In this document: positions 42,859-51,750 of the stretch, piece by piece
Layout of the letters: each line of letters starts with the position of its first letter
Position numbering within the stretch: the first letter of the stretch is position 1
NCBI RefSeq assembly: GCF_001039275.2
Contig: NZ_CP030117.1
Location: 4,620,501 to 4,684,500 of the forward strand
DNA: 64,000 bases
Source of the DNA: Brevibacillus brevis
GTDB taxonomy: Bacteria; Bacillota; Bacilli; Brevibacillales; Brevibacillaceae
Direction: 5' to 3'
Program-made: the position numbers and the translations under genes
The notes under the pieces: generated by a model
Told to the model about the DNA's origin: nothing
Databases searched by the model: none
Seen by the model: the letters and a program-made list of their open reading frames with translations, nothing else

Positions 42859-43722
42859 ATGAATCAGCAAACGCGTTTGCAGGCACTGTCTACTTTTTTG
42901 AAAGCACAGCGGGCCAAAATCCTGCCACAATCGGTTGGACTGGCTCCCGGGACGCGCAGAAGAACCCCTGGACTGCGAAGAGAAGAAGTTGCACAGCTCG
43001 CGGGGGTTAGCTCCACCTGGTATACATGGCTGGAACAAGGCCGCGACATCAAGGTCTCGCCTTCTGTTCTGGACGCAGTAGCGAGAGCCTTGCAGCTTAC
43101 CGTCGATGAGCGAAAATATTTGTATGCGCTGGCACTGGAGACAGGCACGGGAGTCGGGCAAGACGTGCAAAAAGATGAACCGCCGCAGATCAATCCGGCC
43201 CTGAAAAGAATCTTGAAAGAATTGCGCTCGTGTCCAGCCATCATTACAGATCGGCGCAGTCATATTGTCGGCTGGAACGAGGCAGCCGCACATGTCTTTC
43301 TCGATTTTGAACAAATCCCTTACGAAGAGCGGAATTTGATCCGTCTTGTGTTTACGCGAAAGGAATTACGACGGCTGGCCGTTAACTGGGAGCATTTCGT
43401 CAGCGGCTTTCTTGCGATTTTTCGTGCCAATTACGGTCAGTATGTAGAGGACGAATGGTACGAGCAGTTTTTAAGCGAGATGCGGCAGGTTCATCCCGAC
43501 TTTCACGACCTGTGGGAGCAAAGCCGCGTCAGCTCAGCCCCGGAGGTTTTACTGGAATTCCGTCATGCAAAGGCAGGGAAAATGCTCTTTCATCTGACTT
43601 CACTGCAAGTTTCCGGGAATGCGGATTTGCGGTGCAGCATTTACACGCCTGACCCGAATTCTGCCACGGAAACGAAGCTGCGGCAACTGATTGATCGTCC
43701 GGTTTCTTCTGCACAACCGTGA
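42859..43722 (+). CDS. XRE-family regulator with MmyB-like ligand domain
   Basis: The 287-residue regulator has an N-terminal helix-turn-helix (RRTPGLRREEVAQLAGVSSTWYTWLEQGR in outline, residues 33-62). A PAS-like MmyB domain follows from about 110 (PAIITDRRSHIVGWNEAAAHVF). This subgroup is thought to bind fatty-acid-like ligands, which fits its divergent neighbour fabF. It probably regulates itself and fabF through the palindrome at 42800-42818. Confidence 0.88.
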   Translation: MNQQTRLQALSTFLKAQRAKILPQSVGLAPGTRRRTPGLRREEVAQLAGVSSTWYTWLEQGRDIKVSPSVLDAVARALQLTVDERKYLYALALETGTGVGQDVQKDEPPQINPALKRILKELRSCPAIITDRRSHIVGWNEAAAHVFLDFEQIPYEERNLIRLVFTRKELRRLAVNWEHFVSGFLAIFRANYGQYVEDEWYEQFLSEMRQVHPDFHDLWEQSRVSSAPEVLLEFRHAKAGKMLFHLTSLQVSGNADLRCSIYTPDPNSATETKLRQLIDRPVSSAQP

Positions 43723-43762
43723 CCGAAGGTTTTTCTGGTTTGAGTCAACATAGTGGAGGAAA

Positions 43763-43966
43763 AGAAAAAGCACAGTTCTCTTCGACTCTGACACGCCTGC
43801 ATGGGGGATTGACTGGCCGTCTCCACTTCAAAAAGGGGACCGTCGAGCCAAAGCCACCCTACGGGCGGAAGGTTCTCGAGGAAGAAGTGTTCGACAAGCG
43901 TGGTCCCCTTTTTGAAGTTCCGACTGGGTAGGCGTTGTCAAGGTCTGCGAGCCCTGTGCTTTTTCT
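43763..43966. repeat. Nested long inverted repeat, possible structured RNA or MITE
   Basis: Outer arms AGAAAAAGCACAG (43763-43775) and CTGTGCTTTTTCT (43954-43966) are perfect. Inner arms ACTTCAAAAAGGGGACC (43825-43841) and GGTCCCCTTTTTGAAGT (43902-43918) are perfect over 17 bases. Weaker pairing, including GTCGA/TCGAC further in, fills the gaps. The element occupies most of the 336-base gap between the convergent XRE and cimA genes. I see no gene in it. Confidence 0.7.
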
Positions 43967-44019
43967 TCTCACCAGCTTTGTTTGTTCATCGTTATTTTCT
44001 AAACCTTGTATACCAAAGA

Positions 44020-44057
44020 AAACCAGCCCAACGGCAAATGCTCGGGCTGGTCTTTTT
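44020..44057. terminator. Terminator of cimA
   Basis: ACCAGCCC (44022-44029) pairs with GGGCTGGT (44044-44051), with T runs in both directions. It lies just past the cimA stop codon. Confidence 0.8.
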
Positions 44058-44058
44058 A

Positions 44059-45681
44059 TTAATGATTCACAATCCCTACGCGCGTCCCCGAGGAAGCAAG
44101 GCTTCCGACCTCCTCACAGCCTTCTTTCCACAGCAAGTAACGGATACTGTCTGCCAGCGCTTCCCAGCTCGCCTCGATGACGTTGGTGGAGACGCCTACT
44201 GTGCTCCACTTTTCGCCGTTGCTCGAGGATTCGATTAGGACACGTACTTTTGCGGCAGTCGCGCCGTTTTCATCCAAGACACGCACCTTGTAATCTTCTA
44301 GCTGCATTTTTGCAATGCACGGGTAGTAGCCTTCCAATGCTTTTCGCATCGCATTGTCCAGTGCGTTCACCGGACCGTTGCCATCTGCGGCTGTATGGAC
44401 AGATTCCCCGTTCACACGCAGCTTCACAGTCGCCTCCGACGTGATTGATTGGACGGCTGCCTTTTCCAGCATGATTTTGAAGGAGTCCAGCTTGAACAGG
44501 TTTTTCAGCTTGCCGGAGGCTTCCAGCAGCATCAGCGTTAGCGAAGCCTCTGCTCCTTCGTATTGATAGCCTTGGAATTCGCGCTCTTTGATGTGTGTAA
44601 TGATTTCTCTCGCCTTTTCCCGATCCAGCGACAGATCGATCTCCAGCTCTTCCATTTTGGCGAGCAAATTGCTTTGCCCAGCGAGCTCTGAGACGAGTAC
44701 GCGACGTTTGTTGCCGATGTTTTCCGGCTCGATGTGCTCGTACGTTTTCGGATCGCGCATAACGGCGCTTACGTGAATACCACCCTTGTGAGCAAAAGCA
44801 CTATACCCGACAAACGGCTGGTTGTTCGGCATCGTCATGTTGGCAATTTCCGCTACATAGCGAGACAGCTGTGTCAACTCCTGCAATTGATCAGTGCTCA
44901 CACAGTGATAGCCCAGCTTGAGCTGCAAATTCGGAACGACTGAGATCAGGTTGACGTTTCCACAGCGCTCACCGATGCCGTTAATGGTTCCTTGTACTTG
45001 CTGTGCGCCCGCCTGAATCGCAGCTAGTGCATTGGCAACTGCCACTCCGCTGTCATTATGCGGATGAATGCCTACAGGCGTCCGCAGATGGCCCACAGTC
45101 GTTTTGACAATATCATAGACTTCATGCGGCAGTGTCCCGCCATTTGTATCACAGAGAACGATCCAGTCAGCTCCAGCTTCTTCTGCCGCTTCCAGCACTC
45201 GCAATGCGTAACGCGGATTCGCCTTGTAGCCATCGAAGAAATGCTCTGCCAAAAAGAGAGTAGTCAGTCCGTTTTCTTTTAAAAATGCGACCGAATCAGC
45301 GACCATGCGCACGTTTTCTTCCAATGTCGTCTTAAGAGCATCCGTCACGTGCAAGTCCCATGATTTCCCGAAGATCGCCGCTGCCGAGGCTCCGCTTAAG
45401 ATCAACGCTTGCAGATTGTCATCATCGGAAGCAGCTACATTTGGTCTACAGGTACTGCCAAAAGCCGTTACCTTAGCGTGCTGCAACGAAATCTCCCGGA
45501 TACGCTCAAAAAAAGCCATGTCCTTTGGATTGCTGCCCGGCCAACCACCTTCAATAAAATCAATGCCAAATTGGTCCAGCCGCAGTGCGATCTTTATCTT
45601 GTCTTCTACCGACAGGCTGATCCCCTCTCCCTGCGTACCATCTCGCAGGGTCGTATCATACAGATACACCTTGCTATTCAT
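44059..45681 (-). CDS. cimA: (R)-citramalate synthase
   Basis: The 540-residue enzyme condenses pyruvate and acetyl-CoA to citramalate for threonine-independent isoleucine synthesis. The HMG-CoA-lyase-like barrel has TLRDGTQGEGISLSVEDK, the metal ligands in GIHPHNDSGVAVAN, and NGIGERCGNVNL. A LeuA-type allosteric domain lies at about 400-530. The length and the TQGEGIS motif fit the citramalate subgroup (TIGR00977), not isopropylmalate synthase, which usually has RDGEQ. The start has GGTGGAG at seven bases. No other branched-chain genes are adjacent. Confidence 0.9.
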   Translation of the reverse strand: MNSKVYLYDTTLRDGTQGEGISLSVEDKIKIALRLDQFGIDFIEGGWPGSNPKDMAFFERIREISLQHAKVTAFGSTCRPNVAASDDDNLQALILSGASAAAIFGKSWDLHVTDALKTTLEENVRMVADSVAFLKENGLTTLFLAEHFFDGYKANPRYALRVLEAAEEAGADWIVLCDTNGGTLPHEVYDIVKTTVGHLRTPVGIHPHNDSGVAVANALAAIQAGAQQVQGTINGIGERCGNVNLISVVPNLQLKLGYHCVSTDQLQELTQLSRYVAEIANMTMPNNQPFVGYSAFAHKGGIHVSAVMRDPKTYEHIEPENIGNKRRVLVSELAGQSNLLAKMEELEIDLSLDREKAREIITHIKEREFQGYQYEGAEASLTLMLLEASGKLKNLFKLDSFKIMLEKAAVQSITSEATVKLRVNGESVHTAADGNGPVNALDNAMRKALEGYYPCIAKMQLEDYKVRVLDENGATAAKVRVLIESSSNGEKWSTVGVSTNVIEASWEALADSIRYLLWKEGCEEVGSLASSGTRVGIVNH

Positions 45682-45799
45682 GTTTCTTCTCCACCTGTTC
45701 TGTTATTTTTCTGAATAATCACATCTTTCTAACCGTTAGACGATTCCCAGTATACCACAGCCCAAATGGATTGAAAACGCAGGAAAATAGAGGTTTTTT

Positions 45800-46639
45800 C
45801 TATGTCCGTGGGGTGCGGACAAATGCGACTGTTTGCTTGATCGCTACTTCCAGTGGAGCCGATGTACCTGCAAACGGATGACGCGTGTTAAATGTATGAT
45901 CTCCGCCTTCTATCCAGTGCAGCTCGCTATTTTTGGCAGCCTGATGAATTCTTTTTGCACCCTCTACCAGACGGACATAATCTTTTTCTCCTGTGATGAT
46001 GCACAGTGGTTGATCCATCGCAGAAACAAGTTCCAGAATATCGTATTTCTGGCGATTGGTGTCCACGTCCTCGATCACGGCTCTCGTGATTGGCATGTCT
46101 TGACCAGTCCGCGCATTCGCTATGTAGCCCACGCCCGTCTCTTCTATTTGCTGGCGCAGCTTCTCGTCAAACAAATCGACATGAGCGATTCCGTTCCAGG
46201 TCACAATCCCTGCCACATGCGGGTTGTTTGCTCCGAATAGAATCGCGTCACCGCCGCCCTTGCTGTGTCCCAATACGTACAGCTTCGTTTTGTCCACATA
46301 ATCGGGTACAGGAAGTTCGCCTGACAAAATCCGTTCCGTCAACGCTTGCAAATCAGCCAGTTCACGCGCATACGTATTGCGCCCGAATTTCTCCAGCTCG
46401 TCGAACTCCGTCAAGCTCTCCCCTACGCCATTGCAGCTAAAATTAAAGCGAATCGTGGTGATGCCTTGCTTGGCCAGCTCATCGGCTACGTAGGGAAAAC
46501 TTCCCCAATCCTTGAAGCCTTTAAAACCATGGCAAAACAGCAGTAGTGGCTGTGCCAAGCCTGCCGCTTCCTCCGTATGAATGTCTCCTCGTAGCGTCAA
46601 CTCCTCGTCGAGTTCGATGGAAAAGGATTGCTTTTGCAT
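45800..46639 (-). CDS. Alpha/beta hydrolase (dienelactone hydrolase/esterase-like)
   Basis: From the ATG at 46639, after GAGGTG, this is a 279-residue cytoplasmic hydrolase. The fold has the oxyanion HGFKGFKDWG near residue 33, the nucleophile serine in VLGHSKGGGDA, an acid in ITGEKDYV and the histidine in EGGDHTFN. The frame runs upstream to 46918 but this part overlaps the next gene's end and terminator and has no start signal. It follows the YheC/D gene. The substrate is unknown. Confidence 0.88.
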   Translation of the reverse strand: MQKQSFSIELDEELTLRGDIHTEEAAGLAQPLLLFCHGFKGFKDWGSFPYVADELAKQGITTIRFNFSCNGVGESLTEFDELEKFGRNTYARELADLQALTERILSGELPVPDYVDKTKLYVLGHSKGGGDAILFGANNPHVAGIVTWNGIAHVDLFDEKLRQQIEETGVGYIANARTGQDMPITRAVIEDVDTNRQKYDILELVSAMDQPLCIITGEKDYVRLVEGAKRIHQAAKNSELHWIEGGDHTFNTRHPFAGTSAPLEVAIKQTVAFVRTPRT

Positions 46640-46711
46640 GAGCGTTTCACCTCTTGTGCATTTTTTTATTATTATGCCGTGTCCCCCTCTTAAAAGAAAC
46701 GAAAATGCCAA

Positions 46712-46738
46712 AAAAAAGACCTTCCTCTTTGGAAGATC
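46712..46738 (-). terminator. Terminator of the YheC/D-like gene
   Basis: On the minus strand GATCTTCC pairs with GGAAGGTC around AAAGA, followed by seven T. Confidence 0.85.
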
Positions 46739-46742
46739 CCCT

Positions 46743-47834
46743 TTAGTTAACTGCGCTGTTTTTATTAATAAGATACAACGCGTACTCCAACGGTCGTCGA
46801 ACCGCCGTCGCATATCGCTTGTGCTGACGTATCTGCTTGAAAATTTCTCTGCCTGGCTTCGGATTGATTTCAATAATCCAAACCTTCCCGTTAACATCAA
46901 TCCCCAAGTCAAAACCAAACTCCATCATCAGGCCAAAATGCTCTTCAATGCGTGTGACAGTCTTGATCGCGAGCTCCTTGCATTCCAGTACAATCCGCTC
47001 CGCCATTTCCGGACCAAATCGTTTGACCAAAAAGGAAACAGCAGGCAAAGCGGTTCCCCCTCCATGCAAATTCGAGGTGGACGATTGCATTGGCCCAACG
47101 CGAATACCCATCCCGGTCAAACACCACTGCCCCTTCCCGTCCTTTTGCACGAGCAGGCGAGCATCTACTGTTCGCTTGGGAACCAGTGACAACCGCAGCC
47201 CCTGTTGAAGAAAAAACTGCTCGTTTCCGCTCTTCTCATTCTTCATCCAATGCTCCAGCCGCTCGCACACCTCTGTGAGCGTCGCCATTTTTTCGCAGCT
47301 TTTGGCTTGCTGCTTGGTCCTGCCATGCAAAAGGTAACGACCTGCTCGTTTCTCCACACGCAGTATGCTTCTGCCGCCTGTGCCGTTTGTTGGCTTGAGA
47401 TAAACCAGACGATGATCGGCAAGCATCGTGGCAAGCGTTTTTCTGTCGTAGGGGAGTGTTTCGGGAAGCCACCGCTGTAGCTCTGGATCTTGTATCAAAA
47501 TCTGATGAACGACATATTTGTTCGAAAAGCGGTTATTCGCATAACGGAACCAGTTTTGCTTGCGAAATGGCAAATAGGCACGATGCTTGGGCAATGGATA
47601 GTAGCGATAACGATCGATGACGATGTCGGGCCAGGCAAAACGCTTTCGTCTCCACTTCGTGCCATCTGGTACATAACCGTTAATCCGCTTTTCTTCAAAA
47701 TGGACATCTTGTGGGCTAAATAAAAAAACCTCTGCCCCCATTTCTCTCCCTGCCTCAACCAGCCTTCGCAAATAGCCAGGCTCGACAAAACCTGATTCTC
47801 TTCGGTAGGTCAGTACGCCTATCCGTTTTCTCAC
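46743..47834 (-). CDS. YheC/YheD-family ATP-grasp protein (spore coat associated)
   Basis: From the GTG at 47834, with GGAGG about twelve bases upstream, this is a 363-residue protein. An N-terminal part (IGVLTYRRESGFVEPGYLRR) precedes an ATP-grasp domain with LKPTNGTGGRSILRVE, and the metal- and ATP-binding end is FGFDLGIDVNGKVWIIEINPKP in outline. Members in Bacillus are linked with the endospore coat. ATP-grasp enzymes ligate a carboxylate to an amine, but the substrates here are unknown. An in-frame start at 47900 is possible but weaker. Confidence 0.88.
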   Translation of the reverse strand: MRKRIGVLTYRRESGFVEPGYLRRLVEAGREMGAEVFLFSPQDVHFEEKRINGYVPDGTKWRRKRFAWPDIVIDRYRYYPLPKHRAYLPFRKQNWFRYANNRFSNKYVVHQILIQDPELQRWLPETLPYDRKTLATMLADHRLVYLKPTNGTGGRSILRVEKRAGRYLLHGRTKQQAKSCEKMATLTEVCERLEHWMKNEKSGNEQFFLQQGLRLSLVPKRTVDARLLVQKDGKGQWCLTGMGIRVGPMQSSTSNLHGGGTALPAVSFLVKRFGPEMAERIVLECKELAIKTVTRIEEHFGLMMEFGFDLGIDVNGKVWIIEINPKPGREIFKQIRQHKRYATAVRRPLEYALYLINKNSAVN

Positions 47835-47895
47835 CGAAAGGCCACTCCCTCCCTTGTTCGATTTTCTAGCTAGCCTCGTATAGCTTATGGTTGAA

Positions 47896-47937
47896 AGCAA
47901 AAAAAAGCGCCTTTGTCCTATGTAGGCAAAAGCGCAT
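47896..47937 (-). terminator. Terminator of the M20 amidohydrolase gene
   Basis: On the minus strand GCGCTTTTGCC pairs imperfectly with GGACAAAGGCGC, followed by eight T. Confidence 0.7.
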
Positions 47938-47952
47938 CTTTCATGAATGTTC

Positions 47953-49146
47953 TTATCGTTGCTGTGTTTCCAAATAGTGGAGCGCTGTTCGTCCCAAGAG
48001 CTCGCCTGCGATCAGCATGGCATCCTCGTCGATATCAAAACGGGGATGATGGTGGGGATATGTCGCCAGTTTTTCCGGATTGCCTGCCCCAACGAACAAG
48101 TAAGCGCCGGGCACCTTTTCCAAGTAGTACGAAAAGTCCTCGCCCCCCATCAACGGCTTCATCGATTCCACACGGCCAGCTCCAAATGTTGCAATGGCTG
48201 CTTCCTGTGCGATCGCTGTTTCCTTTTCATGGTTAATGACGGCTGGATACCCTCGCTCGTAGACAACTGTAGCGCTTCCTCCCATCATGGCAGCCGTCCC
48301 CTCCGCAATTTCTGTCAGGCGCTGCTCCGCACGATCGCGGACGTCTGGCAAAAAGGAGCGGACAGTCCCTGTTAAACGACAGCTATCTGCAATGATGTTC
48401 GTACTGTCTCCGCCGTGGAACGTCCCCACCGTCACGACCACACTTTCTAACGGGCTAACGTTGCGGCTGGCAATCGTTTGGAGATGACCGACGATTTGTG
48501 AACCGATCACAATAGAGTCAACGGTTTCTTCTGGAACAGCACCGTGTCCCCCTTTTCCTTTGATCTCGATGGAAAAGTCGTCCGTATTCGCCATGAGCGG
48601 ACCTGCACTAATGTACACCTTCCCCACAGGGAACATCGACCAGAGATGAACGCCAAAGATCGCATCGACGCCATCTACAGCACCATCCTGAACCATTTGG
48701 GTAGCTCCGCCCGGATTTTCCTCTTCCGCATGCTGAAAGACAAAGCGAATTTCACCGGCAAACTGCTCACGATGTGCTGCCAAAACAGAAGCGAGTCCTA
48801 AAAGCTGGGAAGTGTGCGCATCATGACCACACGCATGCATGACACCAGGGACAGTAGATTTATACGGCACTTCTTTTTGATCTTGAATCGGCAGTGCGTC
48901 AAAATCCGCACGCAACGCGACGACCTTACCCGGGCGCCCTCCGCGCAAAACGCCGATAACTCCTCTCCCCCCCACACCTGTGCGAACCTCATCAAAGTGA
49001 AGTCCTCTCAATATTTCGGCAATGAGAGCTGGAGTCTTCTCCTCTTGAAAGGAAAGCTCGGGATGCTGGTGCAGATGACGCCTCCAGCTAATGATTTGCG
49101 GCTCCATCTGCTTGAGTAGCTCTTTTAATTGATCCTGCAAGGCCAT
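47953..49146 (-). CDS. M20-family amidohydrolase (N-acyl-L-amino acid/hippurate type)
   Basis: From the ATG at 49146, after GGGGGAGGAG, this is a 397-residue cytoplasmic metal enzyme. The metal motifs are LRADFDALPIQD, HACGHDAHTSQLLG with the cysteine ligand, FQHAEEENPGGA and the late histidine in FLMGGEDFSYYL-like text (PLMGGEDFSYYLE). It would release amino acids from N-acyl amino acids such as hippurate or N-acetyl amino acids. Several similar Bacillus enzymes are called YhaA/AmhX/NAcAA hydrolases and cannot be told apart here. A run of such peptidases is a theme of the window. Confidence 0.9.
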   Translation of the reverse strand: MALQDQLKELLKQMEPQIISWRRHLHQHPELSFQEEKTPALIAEILRGLHFDEVRTGVGGRGVIGVLRGGRPGKVVALRADFDALPIQDQKEVPYKSTVPGVMHACGHDAHTSQLLGLASVLAAHREQFAGEIRFVFQHAEEENPGGATQMVQDGAVDGVDAIFGVHLWSMFPVGKVYISAGPLMANTDDFSIEIKGKGGHGAVPEETVDSIVIGSQIVGHLQTIASRNVSPLESVVVTVGTFHGGDSTNIIADSCRLTGTVRSFLPDVRDRAEQRLTEIAEGTAAMMGGSATVVYERGYPAVINHEKETAIAQEAAIATFGAGRVESMKPLMGGEDFSYYLEKVPGAYLFVGAGNPEKLATYPHHHPRFDIDEDAMLIAGELLGRTALHYLETQQR

Positions 49147-49221
49147 GGTTATTACTCCTCCCCCTGGATGCACCATTCTTCTCCCATCATAGCAGAATCA
49201 TGGGCCAAAAGGGGAGCTTGA

Positions 49222-50220
49222 CTAATCCAGAGCGAGCATGCTGCGTTTTCTCTTCTCAAAAACCGCAAAGCTCGTATAGCCTACCCGCTTCAACTGCACT
49301 CGAGCCTCGTCCAACTGCTGACCGACTTGATCAGGGGCAGTAGCGCTAGACGCCAAGGTGATGGGCACCTCATTCTGGAACAAAATTTCCAGAAAACGAT
49401 AGCTGGGCGAAAATTCCCGGAGCTGACTCGCCAGACCGTAGCCTGTATTGATTTCCGTTGCAATACGCCTGCGTCCAAGAGCTCGGGCCACACGCTGATA
49501 ATACGGCAATAGGGCAGTTTCATCTGGTCGCACACCAAACGCTTTGATGCCATCGATATGGGCAATCACATCGAATAATTGCGATTCGATCGCCTGCTCC
49601 AGCTTATCAAAATAAAGGCTGTACAATCCGATTAGCTCCTGTCTTCCAAAGCGTTCTCGTGCATCCTGGATCGAATAGCCCCAGCCTTCCAGAAAATGCA
49701 CAGCCCCAATGCACACATCCCAAGGATATTGATTGATGACATGCCGCAGTGTCTCTTCTCCACCTGAAAAATAATCCAGTTCAATCCCGACACGCAGCTC
49801 AATTCCATCCTCCGCCCAACGAAGCCGCTCTTTTTGCAGGAAAACAACAAAGCTGTCCAGAGAGTCGTTTGCGACCTGACTCAGCCATTTGCGCTGCGCA
49901 ATCCCCAAGCGATCAGAACCGATATGCACATGCTGCTCGTAGTACGACCGATACTCAAGAAAACGATATAAGTGCTCGACCACGCATACTTGCTGAATCC
50001 CCGCCTGTTTGGCACGTAATCGATACAATTCAAGCCAATCTCGTGAATACGGGCCTTGTTGCAGGCGTTCTGCCAACCCATTGGTCAGCATACTTGCCCA
50101 TTTTCGGCTCCCCTTTACTTCGGCATGCTCCACGAGGGGGCGCAATGATTCCGCTTGCTTGAGCAACCAGTCCAGTGAATACGGCCCTTCCTCCAGATGG
50201 ACGTGAAAGTCTACCTTCAT
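49222..50220 (-). CDS. PHP-domain protein (histidinol-phosphatase-like) with altered metal site
   Basis: From the ATG at 50220, after GGGAGGTGAT, this is a 332-residue protein with a PHP fold. Metal-binding positions appear as HVH (6-8), VVEH, GIELDYFSGG, GAVHFLEGWG and IAHIDGIK. The last motif, normally SDAHxP in HisJ-type phosphatases, reads SSATAP, so both the aspartate and the histidine are missing. It also has a long insert at about 30-70. It may still bind two metals and hydrolyse a phosphoester, or have changed role. No histidine genes are adjacent. Confidence 0.8.
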   Translation of the reverse strand: MKVDFHVHLEEGPYSLDWLLKQAESLRPLVEHAEVKGSRKWASMLTNGLAERLQQGPYSRDWLELYRLRAKQAGIQQVCVVEHLYRFLEYRSYYEQHVHIGSDRLGIAQRKWLSQVANDSLDSFVVFLQKERLRWAEDGIELRVGIELDYFSGGEETLRHVINQYPWDVCIGAVHFLEGWGYSIQDARERFGRQELIGLYSLYFDKLEQAIESQLFDVIAHIDGIKAFGVRPDETALLPYYQRVARALGRRRIATEINTGYGLASQLREFSPSYRFLEILFQNEVPITLASSATAPDQVGQQLDEARVQLKRVGYTSFAVFEKRKRSMLALD

Positions 50221-50339
50221 CCCGATCACCTCCCTTGGGTTCGTCCCTGCTATTTTCTATCGTTATATATGCGTTTGGCTCCATACATATGTCGAGTATT
50301 CACATGACGAATGACCTAGTAGAAGAGGTAAAAAAAGAA

Positions 50340-50367
50340 CAAAAAAATGCCTCAGCAACGAGGCATT
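50340..50367 (-). terminator. Terminator of the thyA-folA operon
   Basis: On the minus strand AATGCCTC pairs with GAGGCATT around GTTGCT, followed by TTTTTTG. Confidence 0.85.
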
Positions 50368-50375
50368 CTCGATTA

Positions 50376-50852
50376 TCAACTATTTTTTCGCTCATACACG
50401 TAAAACGCATGCGGATGAACGTTCTTCTCATCCACGATACCCTCACGCTTGTCCACCAAGCTGTAAGCGTCGCGATTCCAAGCCGGGAAAAACGTATCGC
50501 CCTCTGTTTCCAAATCGATCTCCGTAATATACAGACGATCAACGACATCGAGGAACTGGCGATAAATTTCCGCGCCTCCAAAGATGATGACATCGCCCAT
50601 TGCGAGCACTTCTTCCTTCGTATGGACAACATCTACACCTTCTGGGTGAAAGTCCTGGCTGCGTGTAAGGACGACATTCTTTCGGTTAGGCAGCGGCTTG
50701 CCGATCGATTCGAACGTTTTACGTCCCATTACAATCGTTTTGCCTGTCGTTAATTCCTTCACATTTTTCAAGTCGGCAGGTAAGTGCCACGGCATGTCGC
50801 CATCTTTTCCGATGACTTGGTTGCGGGCATAGGCAACAATTAGGCTGATCAT
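50376..50852 (-). CDS. folA: Dihydrofolate reductase
   Basis: The 158-residue enzyme reduces dihydrofolate with NADPH. The substrate and cofactor residues show in [31 protein letters not shown] and the [13 protein letters not shown] turn. The length is normal. It overlaps the thymidylate synthase gene by four bases (ATGA) and is translated with it, which couples dTMP synthesis to regeneration of tetrahydrofolate. The terminator follows directly. Confidence 0.96.
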   Translation of the reverse strand: MISLIVAYARNQVIGKDGDMPWHLPADLKNVKELTTGKTIVMGRKTFESIGKPLPNRKNVVLTRSQDFHPEGVDVVHTKEEVLAMGDVIIFGGAEIYRQFLDVVDRLYITEIDLETEGDTFFPAWNRDAYSLVDKREGIVDEKNVHPHAFYVYERKNS

Positions 50853-51643
50853 ACGGCCACCTCACCTTTGATGTGCGGGTGGGATTCGTAGCCGATGATT
50901 TCAATATCTTCGTATTTGAAATCAAAAATCGAGGTAACCTCTGGATTGAGTACGAGCTTCGGCAGTGGTTTCGGCTCGCGAGTGAGCTGTAGCTTGACCT
51001 GCTCGATATGGTTGAGATACAGATGAGCATCTCCGATCGTATGAACAAAATCGCCCACTTCCAGCCCGGTGACATGCGCCACCATATGCGTCAACAAAGC
51101 GTAGGAAGCGATATTAAACGGTACACCCAAAAACGTGTCGCCACTGCGCTGATACAACTGGCAGGACAACTTGCCATTGGCTACGTAAAACTGGAACAAC
51201 AGGTGACAAGGCGGCAATGCCATTTTATCCAATTCAGCCGGATTCCACGCGCTAACAATCAAGCGGCGAGAGTCTGGATTGCGCTTGATCTCATCAATGA
51301 CCCATTGAATCTGGTCCACTGTTTTGCCGTCGCGTCCAGTAAAGGAACGCCATTGGCTTCCGTATACCGGGCCCAAATCTCCGTTTTCATCGGCCCATTC
51401 GTTCCAGATCCGCACGCCGTTTTCCTGCAAGTAGCGGACATTGGTATCGCCTGATAAAAACCAGAGCAATTCGTGGATGATCGATTTCATATGCAGCTTT
51501 TTCGTCGTGACCATGGGAAAGCCTTCACTTAAGTCAAAACGCATCTGATGCCCAAAAACACTGGTCGTTCCGGTGCCTGTCCGATCCTCTTTTGTGACAC
51601 CCTCATCTAAAATGCGCTGGCACAAATCCAGGTATTGTTTCAT
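50849..51643 (-). CDS. thyA: Thymidylate synthase
   Basis: The 264-residue enzyme methylates dUMP to dTMP with 5,10-methylenetetrahydrofolate. The nucleophilic cysteine is in [13 protein letters not shown], and the folate and dUMP residues lie in [28 protein letters not shown]-type text ([14 protein letters not shown]) and [18 protein letters not shown] chose the ATG at 51643, seven bases after GGAGAG, which gives the canonical length; an in-frame start at 51667 is less likely. It heads the thyA-folA operon. Confidence 0.97.
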   Translation of the reverse strand: MKQYLDLCQRILDEGVTKEDRTGTGTTSVFGHQMRFDLSEGFPMVTTKKLHMKSIIHELLWFLSGDTNVRYLQENGVRIWNEWADENGDLGPVYGSQWRSFTGRDGKTVDQIQWVIDEIKRNPDSRRLIVSAWNPAELDKMALPPCHLLFQFYVANGKLSCQLYQRSGDTFLGVPFNIASYALLTHMVAHVTGLEVGDFVHTIGDAHLYLNHIEQVKLQLTREPKPLPKLVLNPEVTSIFDFKYEDIEIIGYESHPHIKGEVAV

Positions 51644-51750
51644 CGTCCATCTCTCCTTCCATCTCATCTATTTTACCTGACCCAGACAAAAATGAAAGAT
51701 CGGAATGTCATGATATAATAAATGGATAAATGTAGAAAGCGGGATTCGTG

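Noticed and set aside
45682..45799. T-box or leucine attenuator before cimA
   Set aside because: The gap is short and shows no T-box core (TGGNACCGCG-like) or leader peptide.
46640..46918. N-terminal extension of the alpha/beta hydrolase frame
   Set aside because: It overlaps the neighbouring gene's end and terminator and has no start signal; the ATG at 46639 has a good ribosome binding site.
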